DNA from: Cystobacter ferrugineus
GTDB taxonomy: Bacteria > Myxococcota > Myxococcia > Myxococcales > Myxococcaceae
DNA length: 64,000 bases
Direction: 5' to 3'
Assembly (NCBI RefSeq): GCF_001887355.1
Contig: NZ_MPIN01000014.1
Coordinates: 124,001 to 188,000, forward strand
Position 1 is the first letter of the stretch. Each line of letters opens with the position of its first letter. A program made the translations under genes and the position numbers. Positions 21,560 through 30,902 of the stretch are shown piece by piece. The notes below the pieces were generated by a model. It ran no database searches, was not told the origin of the DNA, and was given only the letters and a program-made list of their open reading frames with translations.

Positions 21560-22156
21560 CTATCCGTGGTCCGCTGGAGTGCCACAGAGCATCGCAATGG
21601 ACCGGACGAACTTGTCAAAGGACCTGGATTGGGAGCGCAAGAAGGCCACGTCAATGCCCCGAGTTTCACTCAACTGGTGGGTCGTAGGCAGATAGCCGGG
21701 AACAAGGAGCCTCATGGCCTTCTTGGCGTCACGGATCTGCTCTGGCTTGTAGATGCCCAGGGACCCCAGGGCGATCATCCCCCGCGCGAGCAGCAACCAA
21801 GTCTCATACTCACGGACCGCCATCACCGCGAGGCTGTTGGGCAGCAGCTTCCGCATGCGCTCCGAGGCATCGGGGCCCCACGTCGCGGCGCAATCATCAT
21901 CCTCGTCACAGAGCAGGAGCGCCGCATGGGCCCTGCGCGAGCGGGCCAGCTTCATCGCCCGGAGGATTCCTTCGTCCCGGCCGGGACGTTTCGGCCCCGG
22001 AAGCCGCTCATCCACGAGGGCCGAGCGTGGCTGACGAATGGGCTCCTTGTCGACGAACCACCCCGCCACGCCGAGATGGCGCAGCACCAGGTGGCACAAG
22101 CTCGGGATGGCCTCGACCTCTCCATGCCCTTCGACGATGCAGACGAGGCGGTTCAC
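21560..22156 (-). CDS. DUF4276-family protein (TOPRIM-like candidate nuclease)
   Basis: This 198-residue protein begins MNRLVCIVEGHGEVEA, and the acidic cluster LLLCDEDDDC lies about 85 residues later. The pairing of an N-terminal glutamate in VEGxxE with a later DxDxD strand is the TOPRIM pattern, found in OLD-family and RloB/DUF4435-type nucleases. The assignment to DUF4276 is from memory of that family's start and length. Its ATG overlaps the stop of the ATPase gene (TGA inside ATGA), so the two are translationally coupled and likely form one complex. A function in phage defence is inferred, not shown. Confidence 0.75.
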   Translation of the reverse strand: MNRLVCIVEGHGEVEAIPSLCHLVLRHLGVAGWFVDKEPIRQPRSALVDERLPGPKRPGRDEGILRAMKLARSRRAHAALLLCDEDDDCAATWGPDASERMRKLLPNSLAVMAVREYETWLLLARGMIALGSLGIYKPEQIRDAKKAMRLLVPGYLPTTHQLSETRGIDVAFLRSQSRSFDKFVRSIAMLCGTPADHG

Positions 22157-23337
22157 GACTCGGTGCCGGGGGAGCCGATCACATCGGGAGGTTCACCCTC
22201 GATGCGCAGGGGCTCGCTCCTGATGAGCTCGGAGAGACTGAACAGCCCCTCGTTCAACACTTCGCGCTGGGCGTTCGCCAGAGGCCCCACCCGGGTCAGC
22301 CCATTCCGGTACCGGCAGACCAGGATCTCCTCGTCCCGCGAGGCATCGAGGAACTCCGGGCTGTGCGTCGTCACCAGAACGGCGCCTTGAGCGGAAGCCT
22401 CCTTGAGCACCTCATAGAGCACCGCGGCCGCGGCAGGGTGAACAGAGACTTCGGGCTCCTCGATGATCAGGCACCGACCCGGGGGCATCGTCCGTGCGGC
22501 GACGATGATGCCCAGCGCGCGCAGAGCCCCATCCGACATCTCGCGGATTCCAAAGCGAGCGTCTCCACCCGATTGCCGCTGAACGAACTCCACGAACAGG
22601 AACTGCCCGGCCTCGAAAACGGAGAGATCCACCAACTCCGGAACCAGCCGCCGCATCGAGAGGAGCACTCCCTCGAAGGCAACTCCTCCCTCGGCCTTCA
22701 ACCGCCGCAGGACCCCCGCCAGATTGCTTCCATCCTCTTCGAGTTCCGTGCGGGAACTGACCAGATGGGGAGCCCGCATCTTGCTCAGATCCAGTTGGAG
22801 CCTGCGTGAGGCAGATGGCGAAGGCGTGAGCGGCTTCGATTGGCGGGCGAAGAGGGAAATGCTCGTGGTCGGAACAAACCCGTCCAGGCTCATCCCCCTA
22901 GGACCGATCAGCTCTTCTCCAAACCGGGGAACCAGTTCCTCGAGGTCTTTATCCTCCCTGACCAGAAGCTGCCCTCGACCCCCTTTTGTGCTGAGTATCC
23001 ACTCCGACCCGAACCGCCATTCCGTGGCGGAGTCTGGGAGCAGCGAGAAAAACTGCTCCACGAATTCTCGATCCAGGTCCGAGCCAGAATCCGCCCAGCG
23101 AATCGTGACACTCGTCTCCTCGGTGTTGGGGATGCCCCACCGCCGGATCGAGGCGATGCCACCGCGCCGCTTGATGGCGGCCTCCGCGTCGAAGGAAATC
23201 TCGGTGGCGAGGAGCAGGGCGTCGGCGAAGTTGGACTTTCCGCTGCCGTTGGCGCCCACCAGGACCGTGAACGGAGCGAGCACCACGTCGGCCTTCTCGA
23301 TGCTCCGGTAGTTCCTCAACGAGACGCGTCGCCACAT
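22153..23337 (-). CDS. RecF/OLD-like AAA ATPase (AAA_15/AAA_21)
   Basis: This protein of about 394 residues belongs to the ABC-ATPase group that includes RecF, OLD, RloA and PtuA. It has an N-terminal strand RVSLRNYRSIEKADV, Walker A GANGSGKSNF, a signature-like EMSDGALRALG, Walker B CLIIEEPEVSVHP and the H-loop VTTHSPEFLD. The start may be ATG 23337 or GTG 23364. It is the first gene of a two-gene unit with the DUF4276 protein. Third codon positions in this pair look more A/T-rich than in neighbours, an unmeasured impression that could indicate recent gain. Confidence 0.85.
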   Translation of the reverse strand: MWRRVSLRNYRSIEKADVVLAPFTVLVGANGSGKSNFADALLLATEISFDAEAAIKRRGGIASIRRWGIPNTEETSVTIRWADSGSDLDREFVEQFFSLLPDSATEWRFGSEWILSTKGGRGQLLVREDKDLEELVPRFGEELIGPRGMSLDGFVPTTSISLFARQSKPLTPSPSASRRLQLDLSKMRAPHLVSSRTELEEDGSNLAGVLRRLKAEGGVAFEGVLLSMRRLVPELVDLSVFEAGQFLFVEFVQRQSGGDARFGIREMSDGALRALGIIVAARTMPPGRCLIIEEPEVSVHPAAAAVLYEVLKEASAQGAVLVTTHSPEFLDASRDEEILVCRYRNGLTRVGPLANAQREVLNEGLFSLSELIRSEPLRIEGEPPDVIGSPGTES

Positions 23338-23382
23338 GCGGCGTTCTTCGCGCCTCTCCCCCACCGAGTCAATCCAACTTCC

Positions 23383-24144
23383 TCACGTGTCCCACTCGAA
23401 CGTGTCCGCGGCCTCCTCGATGATGCGGGGGGCCAGCACCTTCAACAGATCCTCCGGCTTCGCCCCGGCCGCATGAAGCTCCACGTCCCCGAGCAGCGTC
23501 TGGTCCGGATAGCTGATGCACGCCATCGTCACCTGCAGGCCCCCGCTCTCGGTGTCGTGGATCTCCGCCTGCAGACGGAAGCCGCGCACGCCGTACTTGC
23601 GCAGCACGCCCTGCGCCGCCGCCTTGTTCTCCCTCACGGGGGCGACCATCGCGCCCATCTGCGACAGCTTGCGCCGCATCCGCGCCTCGGTGAAGCGCAG
23701 CACTTCCGGCGACAACTGGCCCGTCCTGTCCTTCACGTCGACCAATTGCACGTAGAACCGGGGAGGCTGCTCCTTCAACGACTGCAGCGTCTTGAGCGAC
23801 GCCAGGATGGCCGCCCGCGCCGCCGAGTCCGGCTCGCCCTTGCGCGCCTTGAGGCACTCCACTCCGGCCACTTCCTTCAACACCCCCAACGCCTGGGCCG
23901 CCGCCGCGCGCACCTGCTCGCTCGTGTCCTTCAAGCCCTCGCACAGGGGCCCGAGCGCCTCGGGATCATCCGAGGCCCCCAGCCCCGACGCGGCCCGAGA
24001 GCGCGCTCCCGGTTCCATCCCCTGCCCGAGCTGCCGGCTCAGCGAGGCCGTCCGGGAATCCACCTGGGCCAGGGTCGTGGACGCGGCCCCCCAGGACAAC
24101 AGCGCGATCAAAGACAGTGCACACCGCTTGACGGAATGACGCAT
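23383..24144 (-). CDS. Secreted HEAT-repeat protein, copy A
   Basis: This 253-residue protein has a signal peptide (MRHSVKRCALSLIALLSWGAASTTLA) and HEAT-like helical repeats (DPEALGPLCEGLKDTSEQVRAAAAQALG). The C-terminal half (about 125-250) is an alpha/beta domain containing RFYVQLVDVKD, SPEVLRFTEARMRRKL and QTLLGDVELHA. Its neighbour at 24194-24937 has the same layout and clear sequence similarity, so the pair is a tandem duplication. Start ATG 24144 follows GGAGG. Function is unknown. Confidence 0.85.
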   Translation of the reverse strand: MRHSVKRCALSLIALLSWGAASTTLAQVDSRTASLSRQLGQGMEPGARSRAASGLGASDDPEALGPLCEGLKDTSEQVRAAAAQALGVLKEVAGVECLKARKGEPDSAARAAILASLKTLQSLKEQPPRFYVQLVDVKDRTGQLSPEVLRFTEARMRRKLSQMGAMVAPVRENKAAAQGVLRKYGVRGFRLQAEIHDTESGGLQVTMACISYPDQTLLGDVELHAAGAKPEDLLKVLAPRIIEEAADTFEWDT

Positions 24145-24193
24145 TCGAGCCCTCCGTGCCCCGCGAGGTGCGGGGCCCCCCAGCTCGTCCAGT

Positions 24194-24937
24194 CTACCTC
24201 CATTTATACGCGCTGGCGGAATCGGCGATCACCTGAGGAACCAGCGCCGCGAGGAGTTCTCCCGGCTCGCCCTCCGTGCCCTGGACTTCCACGCTCCCCA
24301 GCAATTGCTTGCCCGGATAACGCAGGCACAACACCACCAGCTTCAGCCCTCCCGAGGAGCCCGGACGCACCTCCGGTACGAGCCGGTAGCCAGGGAGTTT
24401 GCGTTTGCGCAGCACGTCACGCGCCTGCGCCTCGGTCTCCTTCTCCGGCGCCAGCGCCGCCCCCCTCTGGAACAAGGCGCGCCGCAGTCGGGCCTCGATC
24501 AGCTTCACCAGCTCCGGCGACAACGTGCCCGTCGTGTCCTTGAGCGGCGCCAACATCACGTACAGCCGGGCGGGTCGCGCCTGGAGCGCTCGCAACGCCT
24601 TCAGGGCGGACGTCCGGGCGGCCTGTACCTGGGGGTCCTGCTCCTCCTTGCGCGCCTCCAGACACACCACCGCGCCAGGCTCCGCCAGCTTCTCCAGGGC
24701 CGAGGCCGCCGCCGCCCGGACCTCGGGGCTCTCGTCCGCGAGGCCCGCGCACAGCGGCGACATCGCCTCGGGGTCATCCGACTCGCCCAACAGGCGCGCC
24801 GCCTGGACCCGGTGTGCCACCACCGGGCCCTGCTTCAGGGTTTTCGCCAGCGAGGCCGTCTGGGCATCCGCCTGCGCCAGCACGGAGGGGGGGAAGGCGA
24901 GCAGGAGAAAGGCGACAAGGTGGGAGGAGAAGCGCAT
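24194..24937 (-). CDS. Secreted HEAT-repeat protein, copy B
   Basis: This 247-residue paralogue of the gene downstream has the same parts: a signal peptide (MRFSSHLVAFLLLAFPPSVLAQ), HEAT repeats (DPEAMSPLCAGLADESPEVRAAAASALEKL) and a C-terminal domain (RLYVMLAPLKD, SPELVKLIEARLRRAL, KQLLGSVEVQ). The reading frame stays open for 2.6 kb upstream inside alaS, but that is an antisense artefact. The gene is divergent from alaS, with a 72-bp gap that must contain both promoters. Function is unknown. Confidence 0.85.
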   Translation of the reverse strand: MRFSSHLVAFLLLAFPPSVLAQADAQTASLAKTLKQGPVVAHRVQAARLLGESDDPEAMSPLCAGLADESPEVRAAAASALEKLAEPGAVVCLEARKEEQDPQVQAARTSALKALRALQARPARLYVMLAPLKDTTGTLSPELVKLIEARLRRALFQRGAALAPEKETEAQARDVLRKRKLPGYRLVPEVRPGSSGGLKLVVLCLRYPGKQLLGSVEVQGTEGEPGELLAALVPQVIADSASAYKWR

Positions 24938-25009
24938 GGTGTGAAACCGAGCGTATCGCGGCCCGCAAGAAACACAGCGGCCCCTCCACTTGTGGCATAT
25001 ACCCTCACC

Positions 25010-27703
25010 ATGTCCTCTGCCCTGTCCGCCTCCCAGATCCGCGAGGCGTTCCTCCATTTCTTCGAAGGGCGCGGTCATCGCCGCGTCGCGTCGTCGTCCC
25101 TCGTCCCCCAGAACGACCCCACCCTGCTGTTCACCAACGCGGGCATGGTGCAGTTCAAGGACGTGTTCACCGGCCGCGAGAAGCGCGACTACTCCCGCGC
25201 CACCACCTCGCAGAAGTGCGTGCGAGCAGGCGGCAAGCACAACGACCTCGACAACGTGGGCTACACGGCGCGCCACCACACGTTCTTCGAGATGCTCGGC
25301 AACTTCTCCTTCGGTGACTACTTCAAGGCCGACGCCATCGCGTACGGCTGGGAGTTCGTGACGAAGACGCTGGGGCTGGACACGAAGCGGCTGGCCGTCA
25401 CCGTGTTCAACGGCGAGGGCGGCATCCCCTGGGACGAGGAGGCCTTCGAGCTGTGGGCGAAGCAGGGCGTGCCGCGCGAGCGCATCTACAAGCTCGGGCT
25501 CAAGGACAACTTCTGGGCCATGGGCGACACGGGCCCATGCGGCCCCTGCTCGGAGATCCACTTCCACCAGGGAGATGACATCCCATGTGCCGAGGTGGCC
25601 GCGGGCCGCTCGTGTCAGGGCGTGGCGTGTGACTGCGACCGGTGGCTGGAGATCTGGAACCTCGTGTTCATGCAGTTCGAGCGCAAGGAGAAGGACGCGC
25701 CGCTCATCCCCCTGCCCAAGCCGTCCATCGACACGGGCGCGGGCCTGGAGCGCATCGCCTCGGTGGTGCAGGGCAAGCGCTCCAACTACGACACGGATCT
25801 CTTCCAGAGCATCATCTCGCGCGTGAGCGAGCTGGTGGGCAAGCGCTACACCCAGGAGGACGGCGCCTCCATGCGCGTGGTGGCCGACCACGCCCGCGCG
25901 GCCGCCTTCCTCATCGCCGATGGCGTGCAGCCCTCCAACGAGGGCCGCGGCTACGTCCTGCGCCGCATCATGCGCCGCGCCATCCGCCACGGCTCCATCC
26001 TCGGACTCAACGAGCTGTTCTTCTTCAAGGTCGTCGATCGCGTCATCGAGCTGATGGGGGACGCCTACCCCGAGCTGCGCGAGAGCCGCAGCTTCCTGCT
26101 CGAGGTGTCGCGGCACGAGGAGGAGAGCTTCCGGCGCACGCTCGATCGCGGCATGAAGATGATCGACGAGAGCGTGGCGAAGCTGAAGCAGGCCGGCGAG
26201 AAGAAGCTGTCGGGCGCGGACATCTACTACCTGCACGGCACCTACGGCTTCCCGTGGGACCTCACGGAGATCATCCTGCGCGAGCGCGGCTTCGAGGCCG
26301 ACGTCGAGGGCTTCTGGAAGGAGATCGAGAAGGAGGCCCAGAAGAACAAGTTCGCCGGCTCGGGCGACAAGGCGGTGGGCGCCGTCTACCAGCAGGTGCT
26401 CGAGCGCGTGGGCCAGAGCGAGTTCCTCGGCTACGAGGGCGTGGGCCACGAGGGCGAGGGCTCGGTGCGCGCCATCCTCAAGGGCGGCGCCGAGGTGCCC
26501 GAGGCCCACGCGGGTGACGAGGTGGAGCTGGTGCTCGACCGCACGCCCTTCTACGGCGAGTCCGGCGGTCAGATGGGCGACACCGGCCGCATCGTGGCCC
26601 ATGGCGGCAAGACGGTGGCCCAGGTGTCCGACGCGCAGCGCCCGGTGCCCGGCCTCATCGTCCACAAGGCGAAGGTGACCGAGGGCACCCTCAAGACGGG
26701 AGACATGGTGCAGGCGAGCGTGGACGGCGAGCGCCGCTCGTCCATCCGCGCCAACCACTCGGCCACGCACCTGCTGCACCGCGCGCTCAAGATGGTGCTC
26801 GGTGAGCACGTGAAGCAGGCCGGCTCCGTGGTGGCCCCGGACTACCTGCGCTTCGACTTCTCGCACTTCTCGCCCATGACGCCCGAGCAGCAGGATCAGG
26901 TGGAAGACCTGGTCAACGGCTGGGTGCGCGAGAACACCGAGTCCCAGACGCGCATCATGAGCCTGGAGGACGCGAAGAAGTCGGGCGCGGTCGCCATGTT
27001 CGGCGAGAAGTACGGCGAGACGGTGCGCGTCGTCACCGTGCACCCGCAGACCACGGAGTTGTGCGGCGGCACCCACGTGCGGCGCAGCGGCGACATCGGC
27101 CTGTTCAAGCTCGTGAGCGAGAGCGGCGTGGCCTCGGGCGTGCGGCGCATCACCGCCGTCACGGGCCTGGGTGCCCTCCAGTACGTGCGCGAGACCGAGC
27201 GCGAGCTGAAGAAGGTCGCCGAGATGCTCAAGACCTCGCCCAAGGACCTGGTCAAGCGCGTGGAGGCCACGCAGAAGCGCGTGAAGGACCTGGAGCGCAA
27301 GGTCGAGGAGGTGTCCGTCAAGGCCCAGACGGGCTCCAGCAAGGATCTGCTCGAGCAGGCGCGCGACATCCACGGCATCAAGGTGCTCGCCACGCGCGTG
27401 GACCAGGCGGACGCGAACGTCATCCGCGGCATGGCCGACCAGCTTCGCGATCGCATCAAGTCCGGCGTGGTGCTCATCGGCGGCGAGAAGGACGGCAAGG
27501 TCGTCCTGCTCGTGGCGGCCACCAAGGACGTGGTAGCCCGGGGCATCCACGCGGGCAACCTGCTCAAGGAACTCGCCAAGGAGGTCAACGGCCGCGGCGG
27601 AGGCAAGCCCGACCTGGCCCAGGGCGGTGGCGAGGATCCCTCGCGCATCCCCGCCGCCTTCGACAAGCTCTACGAGCTGGTGCAGGGAACGAACCTCGCA
27701 TGA
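25010..27703 (+). CDS. alaS: Alanyl-tRNA synthetase
   Basis: AlaS charges tRNA(Ala). The 897-residue protein has the class II core with motif 1 region TNAGMVQFKD, GYTARHHTFFEMLGNFSFGDYFK spanning motif 2, and motif 3 GAGLERI. The editing domain has HSATHLLHRAL and CGGTHVRRSGDIGLFK, giving the zinc ligands H-x3-H and C-x3-H. The C-terminal region (about 735-890) includes a coiled coil and the oligomerisation domain ending DPSRIPAAFDKL. ATG 25010 gives the canonical MSSALSASQIREAFLHFF start. The stop overlaps the next gene as ATGA. Confidence 0.98.
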   Translation: MSSALSASQIREAFLHFFEGRGHRRVASSSLVPQNDPTLLFTNAGMVQFKDVFTGREKRDYSRATTSQKCVRAGGKHNDLDNVGYTARHHTFFEMLGNFSFGDYFKADAIAYGWEFVTKTLGLDTKRLAVTVFNGEGGIPWDEEAFELWAKQGVPRERIYKLGLKDNFWAMGDTGPCGPCSEIHFHQGDDIPCAEVAAGRSCQGVACDCDRWLEIWNLVFMQFERKEKDAPLIPLPKPSIDTGAGLERIASVVQGKRSNYDTDLFQSIISRVSELVGKRYTQEDGASMRVVADHARAAAFLIADGVQPSNEGRGYVLRRIMRRAIRHGSILGLNELFFFKVVDRVIELMGDAYPELRESRSFLLEVSRHEEESFRRTLDRGMKMIDESVAKLKQAGEKKLSGADIYYLHGTYGFPWDLTEIILRERGFEADVEGFWKEIEKEAQKNKFAGSGDKAVGAVYQQVLERVGQSEFLGYEGVGHEGEGSVRAILKGGAEVPEAHAGDEVELVLDRTPFYGESGGQMGDTGRIVAHGGKTVAQVSDAQRPVPGLIVHKAKVTEGTLKTGDMVQASVDGERRSSIRANHSATHLLHRALKMVLGEHVKQAGSVVAPDYLRFDFSHFSPMTPEQQDQVEDLVNGWVRENTESQTRIMSLEDAKKSGAVAMFGEKYGETVRVVTVHPQTTELCGGTHVRRSGDIGLFKLVSESGVASGVRRITAVTGLGALQYVRETERELKKVAEMLKTSPKDLVKRVEATQKRVKDLERKVEEVSVKAQTGSSKDLLEQARDIHGIKVLATRVDQADANVIRGMADQLRDRIKSGVVLIGGEKDGKVVLLVAATKDVVARGIHAGNLLKELAKEVNGRGGGKPDLAQGGGEDPSRIPAAFDKLYELVQGTNLA

Positions 27704-28335
27704 GAGTCTCCACCCAGGCGCTCCTCGTGCTGCTCTGCGCGGCCGCTCCCTCGAGCGGCTGCAAGGAGAAACCCGTGGACGGTCCCTCCGAGGACCGCAC
27801 CCTGGAGAAGTTGCGCCTGGAAGTGGAACGCGTGAACCAGGGCGGAGCCCCCTCGGCCCCGCCCGGCACGCCCACCGATCCCCACGCGCAACTGGCCGAC
27901 CTCGCCGCCGCGCAGGACGCGGACGCGGTGAAGACGCTCGTGCTGGCCTCGCGCCAGCCCGTGCGCGTGGACACGCTCGAGCTCCAGCCCACGGGCCTGG
28001 AGTCGATGCACTCGCTGCGCGGCGCCGGCAAGGTGGCCCTCACCACCTCGGACCTCTTCGTGCGCGTGAAGTTCGAGGCGCGCAACACCGGCACGAAGGC
28101 CGTGGACGTGCCGCTCTCGGCGGCGAAGCTCGTGGACGCCGAGGGCCAGGAGTACCCCATCCCCCGCGATGCACAGGCCGTGGGCGGCACCCGGAAGCTG
28201 GATCACACCTGGGAGCCGGGGCAGAGCGAGTCGCTCGACCTCGTCTTCGAGGTGCCCCTGGCCGCCGTCACGCCCGGTCTGGTGCTCGTGTTTCCTTCCC
28301 GTGGCGGCCAGGACACCCGCCTTCCGCTGCAATGA
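27700..28335 (+). CDS. DUF4352-like lipoprotein
   Basis: This 211-residue protein has signal MRVSTQALLVLLCAAAPSSGC (lipobox SSGC), a linker, and an immunoglobulin-like beta domain with LFVRVKFEARNTGTKAVDVPLS and SLDLVFEVPL, as in DUF4352/TRF2-interacting-type lipoproteins. The start overlaps the alaS stop and the stop is 26 bp from the PilZ-like/Hsp70 gene, so an alaS operon is likely. Function is unknown. Confidence 0.8.
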   Translation: MRVSTQALLVLLCAAAPSSGCKEKPVDGPSEDRTLEKLRLEVERVNQGGAPSAPPGTPTDPHAQLADLAAAQDADAVKTLVLASRQPVRVDTLELQPTGLESMHSLRGAGKVALTTSDLFVRVKFEARNTGTKAVDVPLSAAKLVDAEGQEYPIPRDAQAVGGTRKLDHTWEPGQSESLDLVFEVPLAAVTPGLVLVFPSRGGQDTRLPLQ

Positions 28336-28361
28336 AGCCCTCCGGGAGACGGTGACGCACG

Positions 28362-30734
28362 GTGACGGTCGAGCCCAAGCTGCTCCCGCTGCGCATCCGC
28401 CTTCCGTACGCCACGGAGGAGGAGTTCATCGTCCGCTACGGCGCCTATGTCGCCCGCGGCGGCCTCTTCCTCTCCACGCGCGCGCCCAAGCCCGAGGGCA
28501 CGAAACTGCTGTTCGAGCTGGTGCTGGCCGACGGGGGACGCCTCCTGCGGGGCGAGGGCGTGGTGGTGAAGTCCCAGGCCGACGGCCCTCGCGCGGGAAT
28601 GACGGTGCGCTTCGTGCGCCTGGACGGCAACAGCAAGGCGCTCATCGACCGCGTCATGGAGCGCAAGGGCCAGGGCCCGGCGACGGCGAAGCCCCCCTTC
28701 TCCCCGGACGCCCCCGCTCCGGAAGAGGCACCCGTCGCGCCAGCCTCGCCGCCCGCCGAGACGACTCGGAAGGGACGCCCCGTCATCTCCGCGGAAGCCC
28801 TGCGCCGGCAAGCCGAGCGCATGCCCATCCCGGGCTCGTCCAGGACCCCCTCCCGCGAGGGGATTCCCGCCGCTCCTCCGGCCAGCGTGGAGCCAGCCCC
28901 CGCCCCACTCGCGCCCGAACCCGCCACGCGGCTCGAGCCCGAGCCTCCCACGCCCGTGACGGCCGAGCCTCCCGTGTCCGAGGCTCCGGAACCGCCCGTT
29001 CCCCTCGCGCCCGAGCCTCTCGCGCCCCTGGCTCCCGAGCCGCCCGTTCCCCCCGCCCCCGAGCCTCCCGCGCCCGTCATTCCCGAACCCCCCGTGCCCG
29101 AGTTCAAGGGCCGGCGGCGCGCCATCCTCGACGTGGTCCCCTCGGTCCCCGTCACGGCCGCGCCCCGCGACGTCGTGCTCGGCATCGATCTGGGCACCTC
29201 GTGGGCGCGCGCCGCCGTCCACCACCAGGGCACGCTCCAGCTCATCCCCATCGGTGGAGCCCAGGCCCTGTCCTCGCTCCTCGCCGTGAACGAGGCGGGC
29301 CAGCTCCTCGTGGGAGAGGCGGCCCGGGCCGAAGCCGAGCGCGCACCGGGCCACGCCCTCCCCGGGCTGCGCCGCCTGCTCGGAGTGCGCGCCCGCTCGC
29401 CGCTGATGCGCGCGCTGAGCGGCCCCCTGCCCTTCACCCTGAGCACCAGCCCCCAGGGCGACGCGAGCATCGATCTCCACGGCCGCCAGTTCCTCCTGCC
29501 CGAGCTCGCCGCCCAGTTCCTGCGCGAGCTCAAGTCCGCCGCCACCACCTTCCTCGGCCACGAGGCCGCGCGCACCGTGCTGTGCGTTCCCGCCCACTTC
29601 GACGACCGGCAGCGCGCCGCCATGCGCGAGGCGGCCACGCTCGCCGGGCTCGAGGTGCTGCGCATCCTCAACGCGCCCTCGGCCGCGGCGCTCGCCTTCG
29701 GGCATGGACGGGGACTGGCCCGCAAGCGGCTGCTGGTGGTGGAGCTCGGCGGAGGGGGGCTGGATGTGTCCGTCGTGCAGCTCACCGGCGATGACCTCGA
29801 GGTCATCACCACCGGGGGGGACCCCACCCTCGGGGGCATGGACTTCGACGCGCGCATCGCCGAGGCGCTCGCCACGGCCCGCCAGGCCCAGGGGCTCCCT
29901 CGTCCCGAGCACCCCTCCGACTGGGTCGAGCTGTTGCTCGCCGCCGAGACCGCCAAGGTGGCCCTGAGCGAGCGGGAGGAAGTGTCCCTGTCCATGCCCG
30001 GCGGTGCCTCGCCCTTCGTGCTCACCCGCCAGCGCCTGGACACCCTCACCGAGGATCTCGTGCAGCGCATCACCCTCGTCGTGCGGCAGGTGCTCGAGTC
30101 CAGCGCGCTCACGCCCCAGGGGCTCGACGAGGTGCTGTTGCTGGGAAGCCAGGGCCGCGCGCCCCTCGTGCGGCGCGGGCTGGAGGAGGCCCTGGGCGTG
30201 CCCGTGCGCACGGACGTGGGGGCCGAGCACCCGGCGGCGCTCGGCGCGGCGCTGTTGGGCCAGGGGCTGCTCGACGCGGAGAAGGGCAAGCCGGGCGCCA
30301 CCGTCTCCGAGGTGCTCTCCGTGCCCGTGGGCGTCGCCGAGCGCGGAGGCGGGCTGCGGCGCGTCCTCGAGCGCGACACGCGCCTGCCCGCGGAGAAGAC
30401 GCTGGTGATTCCCGTCGCCGCGGGCCCCCTCGCCCTCGCGCTCTTCCAGGGGCCCTCGCTCGTGGCGGCGGAGAACGAGTACCTCGGCACGCTCTCCCTC
30501 ACCCTCGACCGTCCGGGCGAAGCCGAGGTGCACTTCAGCCTGTCGCAGGACGGCCTCCTGTCACTGGCCGTCACCCTGCCCGGCATCAAGCGCCAGCCGG
30601 TCACCCTCGCCACGCACCCACCCGAGGACGCGGAGTGGGAGACCCTGCTGTCACGCTCCCCCTTCGAGGGCGAGCCCGGGACGCGGCCGGGCGGACTCCT
30701 GTCGGGGCTGCGCAAGCTCTTCGGCCGCCGCTGA
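28362..30734 (+). CDS. PilZ-like domain fused to Hsp70-type ATPase
   Basis: This 790-residue protein has three parts. Residues 1-105 are PilZ-like (TIGR02266 type), but GAYVARGGLFLSTR replaces the D/NxSxxG signature and no RxxxR is visible, so c-di-GMP binding is doubtful. Residues 105-265 are a Pro/Glu-rich linker with PEPP repeats. From about residue 270 comes an Hsp70/actin-fold ATPase: phosphate-1 GIDLGTSWARAAV (274-286), phosphate-2 VVELGGGGLDVSVVQL, GGxDFD-like GGMDFDARIA, and adenosine motif LLLGSQGRAPLVRRGLE. The substrate-binding part is short, about 120 residues. The start is GTG 28362. Its partner and role are unknown. Confidence 0.85.
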   Translation: MTVEPKLLPLRIRLPYATEEEFIVRYGAYVARGGLFLSTRAPKPEGTKLLFELVLADGGRLLRGEGVVVKSQADGPRAGMTVRFVRLDGNSKALIDRVMERKGQGPATAKPPFSPDAPAPEEAPVAPASPPAETTRKGRPVISAEALRRQAERMPIPGSSRTPSREGIPAAPPASVEPAPAPLAPEPATRLEPEPPTPVTAEPPVSEAPEPPVPLAPEPLAPLAPEPPVPPAPEPPAPVIPEPPVPEFKGRRRAILDVVPSVPVTAAPRDVVLGIDLGTSWARAAVHHQGTLQLIPIGGAQALSSLLAVNEAGQLLVGEAARAEAERAPGHALPGLRRLLGVRARSPLMRALSGPLPFTLSTSPQGDASIDLHGRQFLLPELAAQFLRELKSAATTFLGHEAARTVLCVPAHFDDRQRAAMREAATLAGLEVLRILNAPSAAALAFGHGRGLARKRLLVVELGGGGLDVSVVQLTGDDLEVITTGGDPTLGGMDFDARIAEALATARQAQGLPRPEHPSDWVELLLAAETAKVALSEREEVSLSMPGGASPFVLTRQRLDTLTEDLVQRITLVVRQVLESSALTPQGLDEVLLLGSQGRAPLVRRGLEEALGVPVRTDVGAEHPAALGAALLGQGLLDAEKGKPGATVSEVLSVPVGVAERGGGLRRVLERDTRLPAEKTLVIPVAAGPLALALFQGPSLVAAENEYLGTLSLTLDRPGEAEVHFSLSQDGLLSLAVTLPGIKRQPVTLATHPPEDAEWETLLSRSPFEGEPGTRPGGLLSGLRKLFGRR

Positions 30735-30902
30735 CGGCACGCCCGAGGGCAGCCGGCCAGGCGGGGGCCCCGCGTCCGCCCTGGAGCGGGCACGGCCATG
30801 AGACCGAGGGCATCTCGCCGTCTTCCCAGCACTGGCACGTGTGCAGATTTCACCTGGGAAACAGAAGTCGGCCTCGAATGCCGACGTGACGGGGAGGATG
30901 AC

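Noticed and set aside
24938-27550. Upstream extension of the second HEAT gene across alaS on minus
   Set aside because: It is antisense to the well-conserved alaS; the signal peptide at ATG 24937 marks the true start.
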